64,000 nt of DNA from Oikopleura dioica (GCA_907165135.1 OU015566.1:870501-934500); one strand, 5' to 3'; shown: positions 11,090 through 22,344, counted from the stretch's first letter. Notes: generated from the letters alone by a model not told the origin. Translations and numbers: made by a program.

Positions 11090-13050
11090 TCAAAAATGAA
11101 TGTTTCTTTTCAGAAAGCCCGGTGGTGGTTAGTAGCGCTCCCCTAGCGCTAAAAAATATTATGCTGATAAAGCGCAGCGGGGCATCACGCGAACATCGCG
11201 AAGGCGCCACCATTCTTTCCATTTTTTACGAAAGTTTAGTTCTTGCTTCGAGTCTATGACTCATCTTGCCCAGATCTATTACCTCGCTTATTGCATACAG
11301 TGTTGTACAAGAAACAACAGTCAAGAAACTACGTGTAACTACAGACAACTCAGCAACTTGGTTTTTCAAGAAGCGCCCCTGATATCTTTAATTTCTAATA
11401 AGAGTGATTGCTTTACATGAGTCTTGTATTTTTAATATTTTACCTCTTCAAGTGAAGTATTGAAAGAAAAACTTAAAAGAGCTCCGTTGATGGGTTTAAT
11501 TTTAATTTCAACAAGACAAATTTAGAATAAAATTTAGAATAAAAATAGAAGAAATTTTTTTCGGGAGCGTGTATCAAATTTTTGGACATTTTTGAGAAAA
11601 TTGTGCGACAAAAAATGTCCAAAAATTCCATAATTAACTGTATCAATTTTTCGCTAAGAAATAAATATAAGAATTATCTTTGAACATCTTGGCATGAATA
11701 TTGAAAAATGCCGGTTACAATCATGGTCTTTGTTGACTAAAATTTAAACAAATCAAAGCCTTATTTTTAAAGCTTAGGGCAAGGATTATCTGAACCTGTG
11801 TAAAAACCTGAGTCAGGGTCAGGCTCTCAGAGAGCATTTTTAAACCCTGACTCAGGGTACTACAAAGTGAGGGTTTGGATCTTGATAACCTGCGAAAAAC
11901 CCTGAGTCAGGGTCCAGAAAAAGCTTCTTTTGAAACTCTGACTCAGGTTTATTCGCAGGTTTTTGAAATTCAACCCTAACCCAAACTTTGTAGAAGCCTA
12001 AGTCAATGTTAAAATTATGCTCTTTGAAAGCCTGACCCTTATCAAAGCCCTGACTCAGGTTTCTACGCAGATGGACGAGCCAAGGATGTGGTCTGCTCTT
12101 GAACTTGACCTCTTTCTTTTTTAAAGACCAATAATTTATTAACTCAATAGTGGTACTATCAAATCAGGATAGATATTCTTTTTTCTCTATTGAAAGATGC
12201 GGTAACCTAAGAGAGATAGTCGCATCAGATGATCTCATGAGCTTAGTCCGCGATTCATATTCTAACCAGAATCAGTAAGAACGCCTTAGAGACGTCTTAA
12301 GGTCGTGACTCTCTCAAAAGCATATTTCTTATTTCTAATTCAAACTTGCGTCAATTTTGGTTGTTTATATTTTTTTAATGCCAATATGTTTCGTTTTGTC
12401 TGAAGAAAATTATGTCACGTGTGAATGCAGTGCTAAGGGTAGGAACGTTAAACGGCGCCCGAAAATGCGCTGCTACAAGTGGGTCGCCTCGTTAGAGCCT
12501 CACGTGTATTTTCAAAGCTAGAAACAGCAGCACTAGAATTATGAAAACGATGACGTCAATTTAGAAAAAGCGCGACTTGGCAGCGCGCCAGTTTTTCAGA
12601 AGATTGACAAGGCTGACCCTTATCTACCGCAGAATAATAATCAGCTCGAAAAGAAACGGTCACGAAAGTTCTAGCAGCGTTTGAAAAAATGATGAATCAT
12701 CTTTTTAATAAGAATGAAGAGACACTTATAGAACATGCTGTAAAACCTGTGTTGAAAACCTGAGTCAGGCTCTTAAAATTTTATGCAAGCTAAAATACAC
12801 CCTGACTCAGGTTTTAAACGCAGGTTTTCTAGCCAAAATTACAGTTATGTCTTAACTGAAATCTCTGTTCGAAAACCTGTGTTGAAAACCTGAGTCAGGC
12901 TCTGAAAATTTAATTCAAGCTAAATCAGACCCTGCCTCAGGTTTTTAACTTCGGATTTTTTGAGCCAAGATAACAGTAAAGACATCACTGTATAATTTCC
13001 CAAATCAAACAAGCAAACTATCCATTCCAAAAAAGCGAAAAAGAATCCAA
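11090..13050. repeat. Gene-free interval with family D palindromic repeats
   Basis: No convincing coding exon on either strand over 2 kb. Several units of the palindromic family D are present (cctgagtcagggt and its complement accctgactcagg) at about 11795-12080, 12740-12830 and 12865-12960; each pairs an arm containing CCTGAGTCAGG with an inverted arm 60-90 bases away. A GC-rich patch at 11115-11215 and E-boxes (CACGTG) near 12416 and 12503 stand out. Nothing else seen. Confidence 0.6.
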
Positions 13051-13053
13051 GCG

Positions 13054-13090
13054 CCAGCTGAGGGCGCCGCGCTCAGAAATTATAAAAAAG
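13054..13090 (+). promoter_or_regulatory. Core promoter of the 59-residue peptide gene
   Basis: TATAAAAAAG begins at 13081, 82 bases before the ATG at 13163. Just upstream, ccagctgagggcgcc (13054-13068) matches 14 of 15 positions of the vertebrate CTCF core consensus; whether it binds a CTCF-like protein here is untested. Confidence 0.5.
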
Positions 13091-13162
13091 GAAAAGAACC
13101 GCTTTCAATACAAAATCCAAGTTCTCATTTCCTTTTTAGATATTGAAAGACTGTATTTGAGT

Positions 13163-13698
13163 ATGCTGAGATACCTCTTTGCGATCTTTGCTATTGCTTC
13201 AGCGATAAGTCCAAAATTTTTTGAGTAAGTAGATGTTTTTTAGTGACTTTTTATCGTAAGAGATACCCTTAAGATAACGGATTTTATGATATATAAGGAG
13301 ATTACCAATTTTTTTACCGTTTATTTTACGGAGTGAGACCCTTATTTTTGTTATTTTCTAGTCTTAAGGCTGTCGACATCGATTTGGTTAAGGTTTGACC
13401 CTAACCCGAAATCGATGTTGACAGAACTTGACACCCTTAACCGCTTTTTAATAGCAGCGAGCACCCTATTTTTTTTTCTTTCTTGTCATATATTTTCCCG
13501 ATAATCATAAAGGGAAAATATCAAAAAAGATACCCTTGAGAAAAAACGCTGTCGTGATTTTTATGAATTCTTGATTTCAGTTCGCTCCAGCTGCAGAATA
13601 TTGCGATCCCGAGCGACGTGGAATACAAAGCATTAGAATCAAAAATGCTCAACCAATTACTCAACTCAAATTTCAAAGGATTCGACAAACTCGGCTAA
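13163..13698 (+). CDS. 59-residue secreted peptide
   Basis: Two exons (13163-13224 and 13581-13698) splice in phase to 60 codons including TAA. The N-terminus MLRYLFAIFAIASA is a clear signal peptide; the mature part is about 43 residues, free of Cys, mixed charge, ending NFKGFDKLG. A TATA box lies 82 bases upstream and AATAAA about 28 bases after the stop. The intron (356 bases) contains short inverted repeats, including gaaatcgatgttgac with its partner. It converges with the collagen gene 58 bases away. No family recognised; a secreted peptide of the epidermis, gut or nervous system is possible. Confidence 0.75.
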
Positions 13699-13755
13699 AA
13701 GGCCCTATTTTTCGTTATAAAACTCAAAAATAAAAATCTTTCATGAAAAGTTTTT

Positions 13756-14540
13756 TTATTTATTTGTGTTTGATTTGCAGAGATAATTGGATGAAGGGAG
13801 AATTTTTTGACCGCAGATTTCGTTGACGATCATTTTGACGGTTTTCTGGACTTTGTTGTATTCCCTCCTAAAAAGTGTAGGTTATGCTTAGAGGCTCCAG
13901 TTAAGGGGAGTTGTCAGGACCCGACAAAAAATTTCGACAAATTTTCCGTGGAAATTTCAACCCATCAGAAGCCTGGATACGGCTAACCGGCCCATCAGAA
14001 GGCCACGCAAAATTTGTCGAAATTTTTTGTCGGTTCCTGAGTCAGGAATCCTGACAGCTCCTAGTGAAGGGCGAAAAGTGAGGGTGTGACAGTTTCCCCT
14101 GACTCTTCATGAATAATGAAGCTCACCTTCTTGGAGATCTGTCAATTCCAGGTTCGCCTTTGAACCCCCTCGGACCCGGCTCTCCCGGTTCGCCTCGCTT
14201 CCCATTTTCTCCATAGTCTCCCGGGTCGCCTTGTCGCCCAGGTGGCCCTTGTCGCCCCGGACGGCCTTTGGAACCCTTGTAGCCGATCATTCCCGTTTCA
14301 CCTGAACTCATCTCAATCATGAAAAATCTGCGGCTTTACCAGGATCTCCAACAGGACCTCGCAAGCCAGGATCACCCCTGGAACCCTTTTCGCCTTTGAA
14401 TAAAATCGCTGGCATTAAATTTCAAGCCGTTTTTTTTTCATTGAAATCAAGGAAGACTTTGACGCTCGAAATTCCATTCCTGGATCCTGAAAATCTGCTG
14501 ATACAAAGAAAATAAGAAGAAGAAAAATTGTTTTTATCAT
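13756..14540 (-). CDS. Short collagen-like secreted protein
   Basis: ATG at 14540 opens a signal peptide (MIKTIFLLLIFFVSA). Following exons give uninterrupted Gly-X-Y triplets: GEKGSRGDPGLRGPVGDPG (about 14395-14340) and GETGMIGYKGSKGRPG...GEPGPRGFKGEPG (about 14300-14135). The C-terminal exon (about 13870-13756) reads REYNKVQKTVKMIVNEICG... and ends CKSNTNK with TAA; its Cys residues could link chains. There are only about 25 triplets, far shorter than fibrillar collagens, so this is a minicollagen or collagen-like matrix protein. The long last intron is enlarged by a family B element. The junction of the signal exon to the first triplet exon is not resolved. Confidence 0.82.
13917..14039 (+). 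mobile_element. Family B TIR element in a collagen intron
   Basis: Starts cccgacaaaaaatttcgaca and ends with the inverted aattttttgtcggttcctga, with ATCAGAAGCC and GGCCCATCAG inside. Same family as the clear copy at 38930-39060. Confidence 0.75.
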
Positions 14541-14639
14541 AATTTGTCTCTTTTTTAATTTTGTCTCAGGTGAGAATTCTTGAGTGCAAAAGATCAAAGG
14601 TCATCATGTTCAGAAAGTTTTCTTGAATAGGATTATCTT

Positions 14640-15030
14640 TCATACCCGGCTCATACCCGACTGAATAGACTTATTAGTCGAAAAGTCGAAAACCTGGAAA
14701 ACTATATGAATTTAGTCGAAAAAGTCGAAAATAAGTCGAAAAGTCGAAAGAAAAGTCAAAAAGTCGAAAGCAAGATAGCGATTCTTTCGACTAGATTTTC
14801 GACTTTTTCGACTAAATTTTCGACTTTTTCGACTAGATTTTTCGACTTTCTCAGCAACATTGCTTTCGATTTTTTCGACTAGTCGGCAATGTCGCTGACT
14901 AATAGGGTCAAGTCGAGTCGAGTCGAGTCGACTTATTTCCACAAGCAATCAAGTCGAGTCGAGCTAGTCTTTTCGGCTAAGATTCGACTAGACTTCGACT
15001 TTAGTCGAAACTCGACTAGTCGATTTAGAA
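14640..15030. repeat. GTCGA-based simple repeats
   Basis: The left half is built from irregular gtcgaaaaa units and their complements; the right half contains gtcgagtcgagtcgagtcga and further gtcgag units. No gene signal. Confidence 0.8.
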
Positions 15031-15241
15031 CCCTGTACCCGGGGTCAGGTTTTCAACACAGGTTTCTTGATTCTGTACTCATTTCTTTTTGACTCGTGTT
15101 CAATTATTCAATATTCTCAAAGTCATTATTCATTTTCTTTTTGATTTTATTAAATGTCAATGCTGCATTTTGGAATTCATTGCCGGCATTGATCATGGTC
15201 AAGCATTCGAATTGAACTTCAAACCTTCCGGAACGAAAAAA

Positions 15242-17542
15242 ATGGAAATAAACCGTCACAGAGATATAACTTGCTTTTTCTTTCTTTTTTGTTGGCTTTT
15301 TCTTATTGTGTTGCATTTCGGGACTTCTGATGAAACTCAGGATTACTTCCAAAAAGCAGAATCCCAGTACAGTACAAATTCTTCAACAAGCGATGATGAT
15401 TATCAAGAGTCAAAAGCTGAAAAGGGCAATGAAAAAAGAAGAGTCGTTGTTGGAATTTTAGCGTAAGAATATTTTCTTAAGGGGGGGGGGTCGACGAGAA
15501 TCGGGATTTCCTTGACCAAAAATGCAGGAGAACGTGATTAGATAGGAAAAATCTGATTCAATTGGTGAATAGAAAAGGGTTGAAAAAATCTATCGGCGAG
15601 AAGTTGAAAAAAATTTTGCCAGATAAAGTCGGTCAAAAATATTGTCAAAGTAGGGCCATTTTCGCGAAAACCAAAAATGGTCAATTTTTTTACATTTTTG
15701 TTCATTTCATCCCCTAAATCTAATTTTTATCAAATGATTTTAGGCTCAATAGAGCCTCAAAAATGAGATTAAGGGGTGAAATTGAGAAAATTCTGAAAAA
15801 ATGACCATTTTTGGTGCATTTTCGCGAAAATGGCCCTGCTTTGACGGGATTTTTGACCAATTTTTTTCTGGCCAAAATTTTTTTTTAGTTTTCGCCGCCT
15901 GATTTTGACAACCCTTTTCTATCCACGAGTAAAATCAGATTTTGCCTATCTAATCAGGTTTTCCCGCATTTTTCGTCACGGAAATCCCGATTCTCGTCGA
16001 CCCCCCCCCCTACTTAATATAATTAAATTATATTTAAGAACATTCGAAAATTATGAAAGAAGAGAAGCTCAGCGAGAAACTTGGCTTTTATCATCAGAAA
16101 TCGAGCATAAATACATCATCGACAGCTGGACCCCTGAGTGGCGTGCCGAAAATGAAATCTTCGGAGACATCGTTTCTATCAATGCGAGCTTCAGCGGGTA
16201 TTCGAAGGGATTCGGAGAAAAAATGTACCACTGGTTTCAATATGTCGCTACTAATTATCCGGAAGGAACGATTGTGGGAAAAACAGACGATGATTTTTAT
16301 GGTTGTTCGAATCTCTATCAAACAGTAATGGGTAGAAATTAATCATTTCCGAAAATGATCCGATAATACGTAGAAGAAATTTCCATACCCAACTGAAGTC
16401 CTGGATAAATACAGCCCTCGAATGTATTTTGGCTGGTGGCATCCTGACTCCGACATCCAAAAACCAAGTTTGCAGAGTCGCCCTGATCTGGGCTCGGCAA
16501 CCTGTGCAGAGTTGCAAATTTTGGTTTATTTTTGCCGAGCTGAGCTGACCTGGTTGAAAAATTCTCGTAGCTGAGCTGAGCTGAGCTGGCCTATTTCGCA
16601 GCTAAATGAGCTGAGCTGATCTGAGCTGCCCTTTTTCAGAGGTCATTGAGCTGAGCTGAGCTGAGCAGAGCCTGATTAGAGCTGAGCTGAGCTTAGCTGA
16701 GCTGAGCAGAACTGATTATGTTCGAAAATTATTGAGCTGAGCTGAGCTGAGCTGAGTGATACTTGTCTAAGCTGAGCTGAGCTGAGCAGATCAGATCATT
16801 TTGGAAAATCACTGAGCTGAGCTGAACTCAGCCAGCTCAGCTCACTCAGCTCAACAAATTTGCAACTCTGAACCTGTGTACAAAACCTGAGTCAGGTTTT
16901 AAATTGCTTTTATGAAAACCAAAATAGCAGTTTTTTAAATAACGCAGTCGCCAAGTTCCATTAAAAAAAACCCCGTGCGGCTCTTTATCTTAGCGATTTG
17001 AAAACTGACTCAGCTTTACAAAACAGGTTTCCAAGCCCAGGCCCTGATGCCGAATTCGTCCTTATAAGTTGGGATCTCATGACGGAAATTCTTCAAAAGC
17101 CTCGGCTCGGCAACCTGAGTAGAAAAACTGAGTCAGGTTTTGATTTTTGCTCTTCAAAACCTGACTCAGGTTTTCTACTCAGGTTGCCGAGCCAAGTCAA
17201 AAGCCATATTGCCACCATGTTCGAGACGCATCTTTCTGCACAGAAAAAAATACGAATGTCCGATACGGATCAGACTTTGGAGGAACTTCACTTGGCCACT
17301 GGCTTGGCCAAATCGGGAATATAACGGGAATACGAATGAATGACAGAATGGTTCATACGATTAATTCGAAGAAATGGCGATCTCCCGTGATAAAACCTTA
17401 CTGTGGGCCGATGATTTCTTTTCACAAGGCGACTCCTGCTCTCCAACGGTATTTGGAGTGCTTCGATCAAGATATTCCTGCTTCAAAGAAATTTTGCGAG
17501 AAAGCTCAAATCTTGACGACATATTCAGTAAAGAAGCACTAA
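15242..17542 (+). CDS. GT31-type glycosyltransferase (beta-1,3-galactosyltransferase-like)
   Basis: Type II Golgi topology: short basic start, then CFFFLFCWLFLIVLHFG as signal anchor, an acidic Ser/Thr stem, and the catalytic domain. GT31 landmarks: RREAQRETW (about 16060), FGDIV (about 16165), KTDDDFYGC containing the DDD metal/nucleotide-sugar motif (about 16280-16305), YFGWW (about 16425) and a late EFVLISWDLMTEIL segment (about 17060). It probably adds Gal or GlcNAc to glycans in the Golgi. AATAAA lies 25 bases after the stop. Oddities: one intron carries a 530-base TIR element, another a GAGCT array, a family D element stays in frame inside an exon at 17101, and two extra bases near 17322 separate the ...LAKSGI frame from the ...NDRMVHTIN C-terminus. 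The gene may therefore be damaged or carry an unseen splice. Confidence 0.8.
15481..16012. mobile_element. 532-base TIR element inside a GT31 intron
   Basis: The outer ends are ten G then TCGACGAGAATCGGGATTTC, and the exact inverse before ten C. The arms stay alignable for about 135 bases, and the inner part is also symmetric around ggccattttcgcgaaaa. No coding capacity. It occupies nearly the whole intron. Confidence 0.8.
16535..16862. repeat. GAGCT pentanucleotide array
   Basis: Runs of gagctgagctgagctgag alternate with short unique spacers (for example ttcgaaaattatt) every 60-70 bases, ending in the complementary agctcagctca. Lies in a GT31 intron. Confidence 0.85.
17101..17196 (+). mobile_element. 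Family D palindromic element within a GT31 exon
   Basis: A near-perfect palindrome: ggctcggcaacctgagtaga and its inverse ending ggttgccgagcc, with ctgagtcagg/cctgactcagg inside. The reading frame is open straight through it, so it may be an exonised insertion of 32 codons, or a small intron not recognised here. Confidence 0.7.
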
Positions 17543-17635
17543 CCTGAAAAAAAAACTTAGTTCTTGAATAAAATACCTTTTTTTTTCATTAAGAAAAATG
17601 TCAAAAAGCCTTGTTCTTGCATATTTACTGTGAAC

Positions 17636-17731
17636 CTCGGCTGGAAACCTGTTAAAAAAACCTGAGTCAGGGTCTGAAAGAGGGTCTGACAGACCCTGAC
17701 ACAGGTTTTTTCAAAGGTTTCCGGGTCCAAT
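17636..17731. mobile_element. Family D palindromic element
   Basis: Left arm cctcggctggaaacctgtta...ctgagtcaggg, right arm ...cctgacacaggtttttt...ggtttccgggtcc. It lies just downstream of the GT31 poly(A) signal. Confidence 0.7.
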
Positions 17732-17830
17732 TTTTACAATACAGCAATAATTAAAGACGATTCTTGATGGTGTTTCGACTTCAGATGTTATTTTGCGTCA
17801 ATATGTCAATAAAAAAATTCAAATAAAAAG

Positions 17831-19141
17831 CACGTGATGGCCATCAAGATTTCGCGTGAGCCAACTTCTAAATTTCGCGTGATCTAAGGCCACGTCCAAC
17901 TTGTGTGTGACGCATTTTCATGTTTTTTTGCTTTGTCCCAGAAGAGCATCACGAGTTGGTTCGATCCGGGCCCGAGCGCGAAGAGGATTGGTTAATTAAG
18001 GCTAGCCTACGCGCAGAATACTCAGCGCCGTGACGACTCGAAAAAAGGCTTTCATTCTCAAAAATACAAAAAAGACTCGACAAGAGACGAAATTCTTAAA
18101 AACGACCAAAATGTAAGCAAAACTCATTTTTTTTCAAAAAAAAATATTTTTTTTTTAAATAAATTTTAATAAAAATAAGGAATTTCATGATTTTCGATTT
18201 CAAAAAAAAAAATATTTCTGAGATTTTCTCATGATTTAAGAAAGCGACACCCTTATTTTATCATGCAAAAAAGTTAAACAAAATCTTTTTTCAAGGATAA
18301 AATAAGGGTGTCGCTTCGCTAAATTCATCTTTGCTTATTTGTTGTTTTTAGATGTTCACTACGATTAAATCATTCTTCGGCTACTCCGTTGAGGAAGAAC
18401 GAGTCCCTGCGATGGAAAAGAGCGAGCTCGAGGGATGGGAAATTATTGATCACGTGAGTTTTAAATTCGATCAATTTTGATCGCCTTATTTGGTCTTTTC
18501 GGCTCTGGTCGTAAAATACAAACCTGGCTGGTTCATAAATATGCTAATTACAAAATTGCTTCAAATTGACAAACGATTCTTTAGGAGCAACAACAGAACG
18601 AATCGGAATCGGAAACTCCCTCGGTGCCAGTAAGGAGGCCGGAAAACAACAAAACCGCGGTTCGCAAATCGGCAAGGAGGATTCAAGGTATTGAGAAACG
18701 CGAATTTTCAATCTCATCAACACTATTTTTTCCCAAATTTTCAAACCGAGAGCCAAATCGATAAAAAATTTCCCGAAAAAAAAACATCAATTACACCGTG
18801 CCCCAGGGGTCCCGTGATGCTTCGCAGATGTTTTGATGTTGTCATCACTTTTTTTCAACTTTTCTGAGCGATTATTTTGAGGGAAAGGCGCTCTTGGACT
18901 TTGGCTCTTTTGATAAATTAAGACAGCGAATTGCTTGATAAGTGCTTTTTGTGATTTTCAAGACGAAGTGGGAAACATATTTTTCGACTGTCTATTTCTA
19001 GGGCAAATGTTTTGGGAGTTAATTTTGATAAATGAGAAATCACGTGATGGTTTGCTCAGCTTTTTCTTCCACAAGACTCAATTTAAAAACATAAAATTCT
19101 GAATAATTTTCTTTCAAAAGGATTCTGATCATTGGCACGTG
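17831..19141. promoter_or_regulatory. Cluster of four CACGTG E-boxes over the 18.4-19.4 kb gene
   Basis: CACGTG occurs at 17831, 18451 (across an exon/intron junction), 19041 and 19136. The last is ggtcacgtgcc on the - strand, close to the MiT/TFE (CLEAR) consensus GTCACGTGAC. Four in 1.3 kb is more than base composition suggests. That an autophagy regulator acts here is inference. Confidence 0.35.
18237..18316. repeat. Small inverted repeat, gcgacacccttattttatc
   Basis: aagcgacacccttattttat and its inverse ataaaataagggtgtcgctt enclose about 40 bases in the first intron of the next gene. Related fragments (ataagggtgtc) occur near 27945 and 45200. Confidence 0.7.
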
Positions 19142-19394
19142 ACCATTTTCTATTCATACAAACTCTTCGTTTAAAAAATTGGCTCTTCGCCAGGAGATTC
19201 AGGCTCTCTTCGTTTTTGATAGATTTCCAAAATTAACCCACCCGAATTCAGATTTGATCCCAACGATGCCCAGCGACAAGTACCAAAAGCCCTCGAAGAA
19301 GACGAAAAAGGGTTCCAAAGTTGGCCGCACTATGATGACCCGCTCAATGAGGCAGCCAATTCAGCAGCCACGATCCAAGTCCTTCCGCGCCTAA
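18352..19394 (+). CDS. 121-residue protein with an LIR-like motif and basic tail
   Basis: Four exons with exact phase: 18352-18453, 18585-18687, an 18-base microexon 19194-19211 and 19252-19394 (366 bases in all). The first exon, just after an acceptor, reads MFTTIKSFFGY...SELEGWEIIDH; WEII behind acidic residues fits the LC3-interacting consensus [W/F/Y]xx[I/L/V]. The middle is acidic and Pro/Ser-rich, and the C-terminal 50 residues are strongly basic (SKKTKKGSKVGR, ending QQPRSKSFRA). The layout recalls TP53INP/DOR autophagy regulators, but similarity beyond the motif is weak, so no name is given. An untranslated first exon ending near 18113 is likely. Confidence 0.7.
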
Positions 19395-20740
19395 ACCTTG
19401 CTTACCTCATCCAATTTCCTCTCATTGTATAATTTTCAAGTGAAATTCATTTTCACAGGTACGTTCAAAAATTAAGGGCGCCCCGCCTATTCTCCTTATA
19501 GAAGTCTTATTAATCCTCTTTTCTAGCCATCTATGACCTTGGGATCAAATGTCTCGTCCGCTCGCCGCTCGTATCAATCGTTTTAAAGAAAACCATTCTT
19601 CGTGGATCATATTTTCCGGCAAAGAAAAAACGAATATGCCTGGTGATTATCCTCGTTCACGCAACTTTTTTTTTACATTTTTTTATATTCAAAGTACCCT
19701 TTTTCAAGCCAGGTTTTCTGCTCGTTTTAACGATGAATTCCTAGCTCATTTTTTTCTTAAGGATGTCGACACGAAAGAAAACTACAGTTTTTATATCGTT
19801 GTTGCCATCCTTAAGGTTCAAATTAAGGATCTCAAGAGCGATAAATCTCAAGAATTTGGGTTTTCCCGGTCCTTGAAATTTATCGCTTGTGAGTCCCTTA
19901 ATCCTTCCCGAACCCCAATTATTTCATGTCTTGAAGTGGTAAATCCTCTTCGCATCTTTTTCTCCCATTTTTTCCTTCATGAACTTCTTGTTTCTCAACC
20001 TACATGTTTTCAACTTCGTTATCATTCAGAAATTGTTCTATGTTCAGTACGCGGTCGATTTCTTATCGTCGCAAAATTCAACCTTCCTTATTTCTTCTTT
20101 TCACTATTCGAAACCTGCTCTGAGAACTTTCAATTTTGACTGTTTTTCTTGAAGTAGGAATCAAGGGAATCAGTCAAGGAAGGTATTCTAGAGCTAGGTT
20201 TCATTCAAGTATTCTTTTTCATATGTAAAGTTATGCCTTGCCTTAGTTCATTCATATATTTCTAGTGATTATTCTGACTTGTTTTCTTTGTCATTTTTGG
20301 GTTCTTCTTTTAAAAACTGTATAATTATGGGAATGATTTTATGATTCGACAAAGAGCGCTCCAGAAAATGACAAAGAAAAGAGGTCAATTTGTTCACTAG
20401 AAAATCGAAGATCTGGTTTATTTTTAAAAACTTGCTATCCTGTGCCGTCGGACGCGGCATTTGCTCTTTGAGGTCGCATCATTCTCTGTCGATTCATTCG
20501 ACAAAACTTTGTTTCTAGAGCTACGTTATGATTCTCATTGTCCGATGCTGTATTATTCTCAATTACAGGGTCGTTCAATTGTGACTGAAAAAATCTAAAC
20601 CGAAAAATTCTAAATTCTTCGCTTAAATAATTTTTTTAAAAAGCTCAGAACTTTAATAAACTGTTTCAAAATTTTTTTTTTCAAATTCAAACCGTCAATT
20701 CTTGCGAATAAAAGAAATCAATTATTCTTTTTTCTGTTGA
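19395..20740 (+). other. Long T-rich stretch, probable 3' UTR, with a 196-codon ORF
   Basis: Downstream of the stop at 19394 no exon signal is convincing until the caspase gene on the other strand. A single open frame at 19549-20139 starts MSRPLAARINRF but is dominated by Phe, Ser and Leu from T-rich DNA. AATAAA at about 20708 could end a 1.3-kb 3' UTR, unusually long for this compact genome. A separate small gene cannot be excluded. Confidence 0.4.
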
Positions 20741-20851
20741 TTTTTATTTTGATTAGAAAATAACTGGTTGAGATCATCATTGATTCTTGAAGGCAAAATT
20801 TTATATTTTGAAAGATCAGAGCAGTTTGAGTAAATTTCAAAAGCAAAAAGG

Positions 20852-22328
20852 TCAATTTTTCGTTGAGTTTTTGATAGTTGTGTCAAGAATGAGCTTCTTT
20901 TTAAGATTCACTTCGGTTTCGCACATCGGAGCAAAATTTTCACAAGGATATTTGACAGCTGGTTCTTCCGCCATTTTTCGGGCAATCACAAAAGAAAGCT
21001 TGAGTATGTCGAGTTTTTTATCTTTCGAAGCCAAAACGATAGATTCGTTTAGCGCTTGAAAACAGTCATGAATCATGAGATAGAAAATGGACGATCGAAA
21101 AAATATTGAAATTACCTTTGAGAAAAATTGATCCATCGTCTTGATGGGCAGAAGTCTGGAATGGCGACGCATGAATGATGATTGTATTTGGTGGAATTTC
21201 TGGCGAAGGCGAACATTCAGGTTCAACCGGTTTTTCTTCGTTGATTTCCTGATTTGGGATTTCTGTCATCTCTTTTCTGTCATTTTTATTTTGGTTTCTC
21301 TTCGGCAATGCACTTCCAGCACCTCCAGCGGCCGGTGAGCCTCCAATAACAGGAGGCTTGTCCGTCGGCGTAGCTGGATCTTTTGGCAAAGTTGGAGGAC
21401 TAGTCGTTGGTGCTTTGGGACTTTTTTCCCGATCTTCCGAATCTTGTTCCCGTTCGTCTTTTTTGCGTCGCCACGCATTTTCTGTATAATCACTGTTTTT
21501 GCCATAGCAGTTGTCGGCGAAAATAATTTTTGGAACGTCATCTATGTCAATTTTATATTTGCATTGAGGTTAATGCTTACCATGAAGGATGTTTATCAAT
21601 TTGTTGAGACTTATATCCCCATGTGAAAGGCATATTTTCTTCCCTTGTGCATCATAATAACCATGTGAACTTATGTAAAGAACTGAAAAACTATGAGATT
21701 CGAGTCATACGACATATGTACCGATTGGACATTCTTGCTCATTCTTGAAAGATTCTAGCAAATTCTTAGCTTCTCCCACTGTGACCTCGTTCAAAAGTAC
21801 ATTCCAAATTTCTGAATTTGTTTCCTTTCTTATCAATCTGTAGACATCGTCATTTTCTCTCATCTCTGGTGGATTTGTTTGATTTTTGATCAGGGCTCTC
21901 ATCAAATCCCTGCCGTCATTATTCTCGATAGGAACTGGGTTCTTTCTTGTACATGTATTGTTTTGATGGTCATCTATGATTTCCATTTGCCAATTAAATT
22001 TTCCAGCAATTTGAAAATGTTTGAAAGTTTCTCCAAAGTAACCATTGACAATTTTTATAAAATCTTGAAGAAAAAAAAAAGTTGATATTATCAATTACCG
22101 AATTAAAAATACCTCTCATGTCATTATTATCAAGACAGGCATCTCCGACCTCCTCGAAATTGTTGACAATAGCAAGAAAAATTGGAGCATAAGGAATATT
22201 GTACTCATAATCATCATCATCGGAGTATGAAGAATAAGCTTGTCCATCAGCGCGAAATTTCTCTATATTGACGAACCCATTGTCCCAAAGGAGAGAATGA
22301 GTGAAAATAAATGATTCTTTGGACGGCT
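20852..22328 (-). CDS. Caspase-like cysteine protease (peptidase C14)
   Basis: The p20-like part begins APIFLAIVNNFEEVGDACLD (about 22200) and includes the catalytic His in LYISSHGYYDAQG (about 21690) and the catalytic Cys in PKIIFADNCYGKNSD (about 21510), the counterpart of QACRG. A Pro-rich linker (TSPPTLPKDPATPTDKPP) is followed by the p10-like IIIHASPFQTSAHQDDGS (about 21180) and a C-terminus with KYPCENFAPMCETE, stop at 20852. Caspases cleave after Asp in cell death and related signalling. The His-Cys dyad is present, so it may be active, but NCYG replaces the usual AC[RQ]G. The first exon has no in-frame ATG, so a 5' exon, trans-splicing or fusion with the upstream paralogue must be invoked. 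Confidence 0.75.
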
Positions 22329-22344
22329 ACTGCAGAAAAAATAT

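Noticed and set aside
16094-16517. Two ORFs antisense to the GT31 catalytic exons
   Set aside because: Shadow frames; the + strand shows the RREAQRETW and DDD motifs.
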